Below the pieces are notes generated by a model. The model searched no databases. It was not told the DNA's origin and worked only from the letters and a program-made list of their open reading frames with translations. Shown one piece after another: positions 54,676 to 61,286 of a DNA stretch of 64,000 nt (positions are counted from its first letter, which is position 1; every line of letters starts with the position of its first letter). Origin of the DNA: Acidobacteriota bacterium (GTDB lineage Bacteria; Acidobacteriota; Holophagae; Acanthopleuribacterales; Acanthopleuribacteraceae); the NCBI GenBank assembly GCA_020637335.1, contig JACJWC010000010.1, forward strand, positions 157,737-221,736, written 5' to 3'. A program made the position numbers and the translations under genes.

Positions 54676-56265
54676 ATGAAACCCAAAGACCACGAGGCGC
54701 TCACTCAAGCGATCCTTGCTGAAGAACCCATTTATTTAGAGGAATGGGCCCAGAAATTGGGGGTCTGCCCGGCTCAAATCCGCTCGATTCTAAGTTTTTA
54801 TACGGACTTACATCATCCCGCTGATGCGCTTCGCGTGTGTCGTGGCACATCTTGTCAGCTCGACCCCAAACACCAAGTTCGATCAGCCGTCGGCCGACCC
54901 GTTTATTGCCTGGGCCGTTGCTACGCCGCGCCCAACGTTTTAGATGCGGCAGGTCGCGTTTGGGACCGCAAAGCGAATCCATATTGCGAACCCGACACCT
55001 GGCATTTTTTGGACCCGAAACTGGACCACTGCCCCGTTTATAGCTTGTCTGAACCGCTGCTTTCCAGGCGTCTCCACACTACGCAAAGCGCCCAAATTGA
55101 CCAGGCGATAAGCCAAGGCGTTTATGGCCAATGGCGCACTCTATTGGGCCTAACCGCGCAAACGGTCTTAGATCAGGTCGAAGCTTCTGGCTTAAGGGGC
55201 CGAGGTGGGGCCGGATTCCCGGTGGGTCGCAAATGGCGCACGTGTGCCGAACAAACCCAAACTGCAAAAACCGTGGTCGTCAACGGGGATGAAGGCGATC
55301 CTGGCTCGTTTATTGACCGAGTCCTGATGGAAAATGACCCCCATAGCGTTTTGGAGGGATTAGCCATTTGCGCTTACGCGGTTGGTGCCCACCAAGCCAT
55401 TGTTTACATTCGTTCCGAATATCCCTACGCCCAAGAAGTAATGGCTCAAGCGATTGAATCTGCCACAGCGCACAACTTGTTGGGCCAGGGAATATTAGGC
55501 ACGGACTTTGACTTAGAGGTTTCCATTCATTCCGGCCATGGCAGTTATGTGTGTGGCGAAGAGACTGCACTCTTAAATGCGCTGGAAGGTCGACGCGGCG
55601 AGGTTAGGGTACGTCCCCCATTTCCGGCAGTTTCCGGCTATCTCGGAAAACCCACCGTTGTTAATAATGTCGAAACCTTGGCTTCGGTTCCGCGCATTTT
55701 CGATGGCGGACCCGAAGCTTATCGTCAGCGCGGCACAGCAGATTCTGCGGGCACCAAACTGATGTGCCTCAACCATGGATTTAACAAACCGGGCATTTAC
55801 GAAGTTGAATTTGGCACCAGCCTAAAAACGTTATTCGAAGCAGCAGGTGGAACGGAAAATGGGGACCTCGTCGGGATCCTGCTCGGTGGGCCCATGGGCA
55901 GCGTGGTTCTGCCCAAGGACTTCGATACGCCCATTTGTTATCGCGCTATGGGTCAAAAAGGCATCCAATTGGGCCACGGAGGGATTGTCGCCCTTCGCCA
56001 GGACTTTTCTCCCGAAATCTTGCTGCACCACTGGGTGGAATTCATGCGGGACGAATCGTGTGGAAAATGTGCGCCCTGCAGCCTGGGCTCCAAACAATTA
56101 GCCAATTGGTTGGAGGGCCCGCTACCTGATCAATCCCAGTTTTTGGAGCTGCTCAGCACCATTTCAAAAACGGCGCTTTGCGCTTTTGGCCAGCTGATTC
56201 CACAGGGCATAAGCCAATTTCTGAGTGCCTTTCCCCAAGCTTGGGAGGAAAACCATGACCATTAA
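54676..56265 (+). CDS. fdsB: Formate dehydrogenase beta subunit, NAD/FMN diaphorase with NuoE-like head
   Basis: Flavoprotein of 529 residues that transfers electrons from the catalytic subunit to NAD+. N-terminal NuoE-like domain (1-90) has Cys55 and Cys60 (CRGTSC) and Cys78 and Cys82 (CLGRC), a [2Fe-2S] site. The NuoF-type domain then carries GLRGRGGAGFPVGRKW (FMN/NADH site), GDEGDPGSF, CGEETALLNALEGRRGEVRVRPPFP, and the [4Fe-4S] cysteines Cys462, Cys465 and Cys468 (CGKCAPC) with a fourth near 502. Separate gamma (FdsG) and beta (FdsB) chains of other bacteria appear fused here. The ATG at 54676 follows GGGAGGGTTAT. The alpha gene begins 11 nt inside its end. Confidence 0.9.
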   Translation: MKPKDHEALTQAILAEEPIYLEEWAQKLGVCPAQIRSILSFYTDLHHPADALRVCRGTSCQLDPKHQVRSAVGRPVYCLGRCYAAPNVLDAAGRVWDRKANPYCEPDTWHFLDPKLDHCPVYSLSEPLLSRRLHTTQSAQIDQAISQGVYGQWRTLLGLTAQTVLDQVEASGLRGRGGAGFPVGRKWRTCAEQTQTAKTVVVNGDEGDPGSFIDRVLMENDPHSVLEGLAICAYAVGAHQAIVYIRSEYPYAQEVMAQAIESATAHNLLGQGILGTDFDLEVSIHSGHGSYVCGEETALLNALEGRRGEVRVRPPFPAVSGYLGKPTVVNNVETLASVPRIFDGGPEAYRQRGTADSAGTKLMCLNHGFNKPGIYEVEFGTSLKTLFEAAGGTENGDLVGILLGGPMGSVVLPKDFDTPICYRAMGQKGIQLGHGGIVALRQDFSPEILLHHWVEFMRDESCGKCAPCSLGSKQLANWLEGPLPDQSQFLELLSTISKTALCAFGQLIPQGISQFLSAFPQAWEENHDH

Positions 56266-58918
56266 TCTGTTGGTAGATGGGAGCGCGGTCACATGCCAGG
56301 AAGGCGAAACGATACTGACGGTAGCCAGGCGTTTGGGTCGGACGATTCCAACCCTGTGTCATGTAGAAGGCCTCAAACCTGAAGGTGGCTGTAGGCTGTG
56401 CCAAGTCTTGGTCAATGGGCGGATGCGAGCGGCCTGCCATACGTTGGTAGAGGAGGGCAGCCAGATTGTCACCGACCACCCCGACATTCGGTCCGAGCGA
56501 AAGAACCTCCTCGGCTTGTATCAATCTGCCTATCCGCACGCATTTTCGAACCCGAGCAGTCCACTCGGCCGCTTAGCTCAAACCTATGGATTGAAGGCAC
56601 TTTTGGCTCCTGAACGGCCAAAATCAGCGCATCCGGATCATCCCTATCTGCGATTTGACCGGTCCTTATGCGTGAACTGTCGTCGCTGTGTCCAGGTTTG
56701 CCGCAGTGTGCAAGGTCAATTCGTTTTCGCCATGGGCGAACGCGGCGGGTTTTCGCGTTTGATGATTGGCTTGGATGATACGTTCAGCCACTCGCCCTGT
56801 GTGGCCTGTGGCCGTTGCGTGGACGAATGCCCGACCTTTGCGTTAACAGACCGGGACCATTACGCAGACCGATCCGCCGTCAAAGCCGTGCAGTCCGTGT
56901 GTGGCTATTGCGGAGTGGGTTGTCGCATTGAAGCCAGTTTGGACGCTTCCGATCAATTGGCCATCAAAGGGGTCCGCGATGCCGCGGTAAACCGAGGCCA
57001 TTTGTGTGCAAAAGGACGGTTTGCGCACCATTACACACGCCACCCGGAACGCCTAACCCAGCCGCAGCTGCGCAAAGCAAACGGATTTGAACCCATCACT
57101 TGGACACAGGCGTATGAATGGCTGGTCGACCGCATCCAATCGACCCAAAAAAAATACGGCCCGGATGCTTTTGGGCTGTTGACTTCCAGTCGCTCCACCA
57201 ATGAAGCGGGCTACGTCAGTCAAAAGCTGTTTCGTTCAATTATCGGGACCAACAATGTGGATTGTTGTGCGCGGGTCTGTCATGCATCGACTGCCCAAGC
57301 GCTGCAAAAAGTCACCGGTACGGGCGCTGCCTCGGCCAGTTATGCCGACATTGAAAAAGCACGCTGCATTTTTGTGGTGGGCGCCAATCCAACCGAAGCG
57401 CACCCTGTCGTGGGCGCAAGAATCAAACAGGCCGCATTGGCCGGAACCCCTTTGGTCGTCATTGATCCACGCGCAATTGAACTGACCCAGTTCGCCCAGT
57501 TGCATCTCGCCCTAAAACCGGGCAGCAACGTTGCGCTCTTTCATGCCATTGCTAAGGTCATGCTGGCGCAGAATTGGTTGAATTCAACCTACGTCCAAGA
57601 GCGTTTAGAGGGATTTGAGACTTACCAAAAATATCTGGAAAGCGTCAGTATGAGGGATTTGGCAGCTTCGTGCGCGGTCCCAGAATCAGCCATTCACCAG
57701 GCTGCTGAGATCTTAGGCCGCGGTCCCACCCTGTTTGTGCATGGGCTTGGGTTGTCAGAACTCACCCAAGGCGTCGATTCGGTTGCCACCTTGTGCAACT
57801 TAGCCATGTTAAACGGCAGTATTGGTCAGCCGGGCGCAGGTATGCTGCCCTTACGCGGGCAGAATAATGTCCAGGGCAATGCGGATATAGGTAGCATGCC
57901 CAACCTGTTTACGGGTTACCAATCCCTCAGCGATCCAACGGTCAGGACGCGGCTCCAGGAGATTTGGGGTTGGGTTCCACCGGCAACGCCCGGGAAAACC
58001 ATGCCAGAAATGTTTGAATCTGCCGCACAAGGCACACTTAAATTTCTATGGCTTCAAGGCGAAGATAGCGTACAGAGCGATCCCAACACCCATCATATCC
58101 GTCAGGCCTTGGGCAACTTGGAGACTCTGGTTATTCAGGATCTCTTTTTCAGCGAAACCGCTGAGTATGCGCATTTGATCTTGCCTGCAGCAGGTGCATT
58201 GGAACAGGACGGCACTTTTACCAACGGCGAACGACGAATCCAAAGGGTTCGACCCATCCTCCCGCCGCCCGGCGAGAGTCGGCCCGATTGGCTGGTCATG
58301 TGCCAACTCGCCAAGGCCATGGGCGTAGATTGGGCTCTTGATGAACCCAGTCAAGTAATGGAAGAGATCGCTCGGGTTGCACCCCACCTGTTTGGTGGCG
58401 TCACCTATGAAAAACTGGAAGGTGACGGAATTCAATGGCCATGCCCGGCCCACTCCGAAGGTACAACAACGGTCCATGCCAAGGGGTTCATCCGCGGCCG
58501 TGGTCTTCTGACCGCAACGCCCTATCATCCGAGTCCCGAAACCTGCACACCCGAATTCCCCTTCATTCTTAATACAGGCCGAGTCTTACATCATTACAAT
58601 GTTGGCAGCATGACGCGGCGATCGGACCAATCCATTCTGGTTGCTGCAGACTACCTGGAAATGAATCCTGAAGATGCCAAACAGTTGGCCTTGGAAGAGG
58701 GCCAAACCGTTGAAATTAGAAGCCGGTATGGTTCAGCCCAACTCGTTTTGAAAAAAAGTGAAAGGGTTCAACCGGGGACACTATTCAGTTCCTTTCATTT
58801 TCCCCAAACGCGTATGAACCAGGTGACAAGTTGCCACGTCGATCCCGAGAGCAAATGTCCTGAATACAAAATCACGGCGGTAAGTGTTCGCGGTTTATCA
58901 AGCGAGGCCAAGGGTTAA
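56255..58918 (+). CDS. fdsA: NAD-dependent formate dehydrogenase, catalytic alpha subunit
   Basis: Molybdenum/tungsten bis-MGD enzyme of 887 residues that oxidises formate to CO2. N-terminal plant-type [2Fe-2S] domain (Cys35, 46, 49, 61), a NuoG-like His/Cys [4Fe-4S] site (HPYLRFDRSLCVNC onward), two ferredoxin-like [4Fe-4S] motifs (CVACGRCVDECP), then the MopB iron-sulfur motif CGYCGVGC and the main molybdopterin domains. The metal ligand is Cys342 in NVDCCARVCHAST, with His343; many homologues use selenocysteine here, but a plain TGT is present. The ATG at 56255 follows GGGAGGAAAACC and overlaps the beta gene by 11 nt. No FdsC/FdsD maturation genes follow; the last 21 bases overlap the convergent M20 gene. 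Confidence 0.95.
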   Translation: MTINLLVDGSAVTCQEGETILTVARRLGRTIPTLCHVEGLKPEGGCRLCQVLVNGRMRAACHTLVEEGSQIVTDHPDIRSERKNLLGLYQSAYPHAFSNPSSPLGRLAQTYGLKALLAPERPKSAHPDHPYLRFDRSLCVNCRRCVQVCRSVQGQFVFAMGERGGFSRLMIGLDDTFSHSPCVACGRCVDECPTFALTDRDHYADRSAVKAVQSVCGYCGVGCRIEASLDASDQLAIKGVRDAAVNRGHLCAKGRFAHHYTRHPERLTQPQLRKANGFEPITWTQAYEWLVDRIQSTQKKYGPDAFGLLTSSRSTNEAGYVSQKLFRSIIGTNNVDCCARVCHASTAQALQKVTGTGAASASYADIEKARCIFVVGANPTEAHPVVGARIKQAALAGTPLVVIDPRAIELTQFAQLHLALKPGSNVALFHAIAKVMLAQNWLNSTYVQERLEGFETYQKYLESVSMRDLAASCAVPESAIHQAAEILGRGPTLFVHGLGLSELTQGVDSVATLCNLAMLNGSIGQPGAGMLPLRGQNNVQGNADIGSMPNLFTGYQSLSDPTVRTRLQEIWGWVPPATPGKTMPEMFESAAQGTLKFLWLQGEDSVQSDPNTHHIRQALGNLETLVIQDLFFSETAEYAHLILPAAGALEQDGTFTNGERRIQRVRPILPPPGESRPDWLVMCQLAKAMGVDWALDEPSQVMEEIARVAPHLFGGVTYEKLEGDGIQWPCPAHSEGTTTVHAKGFIRGRGLLTATPYHPSPETCTPEFPFILNTGRVLHHYNVGSMTRRSDQSILVAADYLEMNPEDAKQLALEEGQTVEIRSRYGSAQLVLKKSERVQPGTLFSSFHFPQTRMNQVTSCHVDPESKCPEYKITAVSVRGLSSEAKG

Positions 58919-59899
58919 ACGCGCCAATTCCGCATAGGTATGAACAGCTTTTTCAAGGTCCTGGATACGGATCTTCTCGCCGGCGGTATGCGCATCCAAA
59001 ATGGAACCGGGCCCGTATAAAAAGGCTTTTCCATCGAATCGAAAGTAGGGAATGTCGGTATTAAAAGCCACCACACAACTCTCAAAATGCTCATGTTGGG
59101 CAAGGTCGGTAGGATCATTAGCGGCCACGACCTTAAATTCGACTCGATTGGCCACCAACTTTTCCACCTGTTTGAGGATGTCATGATGGCTGGTCACAAC
59201 CCGAATCATAACTTCTGCAAAAGCACTGTCAGGTATAACGTTTGCCGCCTTTCCACCGCCTAAAAGTCCAATATTTAGGGTAGTTGCGCCCAAGTCCGGG
59301 GCAGCTGGCCAGGTGTGGTGACGCAGGTCGTACAAAACATCAATCAGGGGATCAATCGCGGATTTACCGGTATGCGGATAGCCAGAATGGGCGGCAATAC
59401 CCGAGGCACTTAAACGCAACTTCAAGATACCTTTCTGGCGACTGGCCAATTTGGATTCGGTCGGTTCACCTACGATCATGACTTCCGGATTTAAGCCCAA
59501 GGCATTGGCCTTAATCATGCCGCAATGGTCTACCTCTTCACCTACCACATAAAGCAAGCCCACATCCTCAAAACCTTGATCGATCAGATCTTGGGCAGCC
59601 AACAATTGGGCGGCAATCAGGCTTTTGGTATCGCAGGCGCCACGTCCATACAGCCAGTCCCCTTCGCGGCGCGCTGGAAAATAAGGCGGCACCGTGTCGA
59701 TATGTGAATTGAAAAGCAAACGCGGATAACGATTGTGACGGTACGCAAAGATATTGTCCCGACCAGGTGAAAAGGTTTGCCGCTCCACAACCCAGCCTTT
59801 TGGCTCCAGGTAAGCTTGCAGAAAATCGGCCATGGGTCCTTCCTGGCCCGAAAGGGAAGGCGTATTGATCATCTGAACGGCCAATTCGTAAACGCTCAC
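58898..59899 (-). CDS. M20-family amidohydrolase (ArgE/DapE-like)
   Basis: Zinc-dependent metallohydrolase of 333 residues. Metal ligands and catalytic residues are visible: the histidine in LLFNSHIDTVPP (about His66) with Asp two later, an Asp in GRGACDTKS, the Glu pair in VVGEEVDH, the Glu in VGEPTESKLA, and the late histidine in SILDAHTAGE. The dimerisation domain lies at about 165-270. M20A members of this size include acetylornithine deacetylase, succinyl-diaminopimelate desuccinylase and N-acetyl-lysine deacetylase; no biosynthetic neighbours help to decide. The gene is on the strand opposite to fdsA and their ends overlap by about 21 bases. It follows the GH gene by 11 nt and may be co-transcribed with it. 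Confidence 0.85.
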   Translation of the reverse strand: MSVYELAVQMINTPSLSGQEGPMADFLQAYLEPKGWVVERQTFSPGRDNIFAYRHNRYPRLLFNSHIDTVPPYFPARREGDWLYGRGACDTKSLIAAQLLAAQDLIDQGFEDVGLLYVVGEEVDHCGMIKANALGLNPEVMIVGEPTESKLASRQKGILKLRLSASGIAAHSGYPHTGKSAIDPLIDVLYDLRHHTWPAAPDLGATTLNIGLLGGGKAANVIPDSAFAEVMIRVVTSHHDILKQVEKLVANRVEFKVVAANDPTDLAQHEHFESCVVAFNTDIPYFRFDGKAFLYGPGSILDAHTAGEKIRIQDLEKAVHTYAELARLTLGLA

Positions 59900-59910
59900 A
59901 GCTTAGCTCC

Positions 59911-60912
59911 TTAAGGATGGGGTTCCGCCCAATTTTTCTGGATCACTTGGCGGATCGTGGGCGTATTTAATAAAAAATTCTCGCCGCGGCCATCGCCTAC
60001 AAACCATTTCCAGAGCAGGCAACCCCACAGCCCATCGCCATGTTTCTGGATTTTGGACAGCGCCACATCGTAGCACAGTGCTTGTAAAGCCTCTGCAGCG
60101 GGCCGTTTGTCACCCCAACTCTCATGGTAGGTCCAAGGCTCACGAGCGGCATCGACAGAACAGTTGTAACCCAGTTCGGTAAACAAGACAGGCCTTCGAT
60201 AACGCGTGCGGAAATTGTCGACCTGTTCAAGGATTCGATCCCATCCGGCCTCCAAGTCTGCGCGTTGTGGGTTGGCATGTTCGCTGACCGGAAAATAGGC
60301 CTGAACGCCGATAAAATCAACGGCATCCCAAAAGCTGACCCAATCCAGGCGATCCCAATTCGCACCATAACCGATCTTGGCCTGGGTGCGTTGGCGTACC
60401 CCATTAATTAGATCCAGCCAATAGGCGCGGTGCTCGGTACCTGTTAGCTGTTCTATCTCTGTACCAATAATAAAGTAATCGACATCTGGACTTGCCTCGG
60501 CCAGGGCGAAAATAAAGGAACGATAGGAATTTTGAAAGCGTTTGAGATCCTCGCCTGAAAACCGAATTTCACCGCGCCACGAGAAACCCGATCGCCAATA
60601 GGCCAGGTGCGGTTTCATGACAAAACGCATTCCGGCCTGACGGGAAGTCGCCTGCGGCAGGGTCACAAAGTCCGGGACACCTTTATCGTAGGTGCGCACC
60701 TGACCATCCCGCGCCAAACCCGCATAGGGATGAATCGATACCGTATTCACCCCCAATTTTTTCAAGTCGGTAAGTTCTTGGGCAAAACCAGGACTGGCCC
60801 ATTCACGGCCATAAGTTTGACAACTAATAATGACCCCATTAATGGGACGGGCAAGCGATTCGACTGGCGAATCGCCTTTCAAGGTGAAACAGAGGAGGAA
60901 TAAGACACACAT
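59911..60912 (-). CDS. GH113-like glycoside hydrolase
   Basis: Probably exported TIM-barrel glycosidase of 333 residues. The N-terminus MCVLFLLCFTLKG is a short hydrophobic leader. Barrel strands are seen in VNTVSIHPYAGL, FVMKPHLAYW, DYFIIGTEIEQL, VDFIGVQAYFPV, RPVLFTELGYN and LWGCLLWKWF. The two likely catalytic glutamates lie in IIGTEIEQL (acid/base) and FTELGYN (nucleophile), the GH-A clan arrangement typical of GH113 beta-mannanase-like enzymes. Exact substrate is not inferable, and GH5/GH53 relatives are possible. It lies between an M20 gene and a small secreted protein, on the minus strand. Confidence 0.78.
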   Translation of the reverse strand: MCVLFLLCFTLKGDSPVESLARPINGVIISCQTYGREWASPGFAQELTDLKKLGVNTVSIHPYAGLARDGQVRTYDKGVPDFVTLPQATSRQAGMRFVMKPHLAYWRSGFSWRGEIRFSGEDLKRFQNSYRSFIFALAEASPDVDYFIIGTEIEQLTGTEHRAYWLDLINGVRQRTQAKIGYGANWDRLDWVSFWDAVDFIGVQAYFPVSEHANPQRADLEAGWDRILEQVDNFRTRYRRPVLFTELGYNCSVDAAREPWTYHESWGDKRPAAEALQALCYDVALSKIQKHGDGLWGCLLWKWFVGDGRGENFLLNTPTIRQVIQKNWAEPHP

Positions 60913-60927
60913 AATGGCGTCGGAACC

Positions 60928-61275
60928 TTACTGGCACCCGTCCCAATTGGTGTCGACTACCTTCTCGCGCGCTTCATAAAGCTTTTCGGTTTGCTGATCA
61001 TAACGGCCCGAAATGAACTCCTCGCTGCCTTTCCAATAACGCACGCCAATTTTGGTAATTGGGATCGCATAAGTATCTGCAATATATTGCTTAAAGGGCA
61101 ATGCATAGGCACGTGGTTCGTTTTCAGCGCCGCACAGAAATTGGCTGGAGTAATAAAACGCAACCTGGTTTTGGGCATCAACCCCACGAGCCTCCAATAA
61201 AAAATAGGACTCACCCTGAAAGGGCGTTGACCCTGTGGGCACACCCACCACTAAAAATACCAAAAGGGAAAACAT
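60928..61275 (-). CDS. Small secreted protein, unknown
   Basis: Exported protein of 115 residues, not recognised. Signal peptide about 1-17 (MFSLLVFLVVGVPTG). The mature part contains two cysteines (one near residue 48 in FLCGAE and one near the C-terminus in NWDGCQ), which may form a disulfide. The ATG at 61275 follows AAGGAGGTTGTT; an in-frame TTG five codons upstream overlaps that ribosome site and is rejected. It ends 16 nt before the GH-like gene and starts 12 nt after the stop of the BNR-protein gene, so all three are probably one transcript. Confidence 0.6.
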   Translation of the reverse strand: MFSLLVFLVVGVPTGSTPFQGESYFLLEARGVDAQNQVAFYYSSQFLCGAENEPRAYALPFKQYIADTYAIPITKIGVRYWKGSEEFISGRYDQQTEKLYEAREKVVDTNWDGCQ

Positions 61276-61286
61276 AACAACCTCCT

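Noticed and set aside
57259..57283. Selenocysteine in the formate dehydrogenase
   Set aside because: The codon at the metal-ligand position is TGT (Cys342), not TGA.
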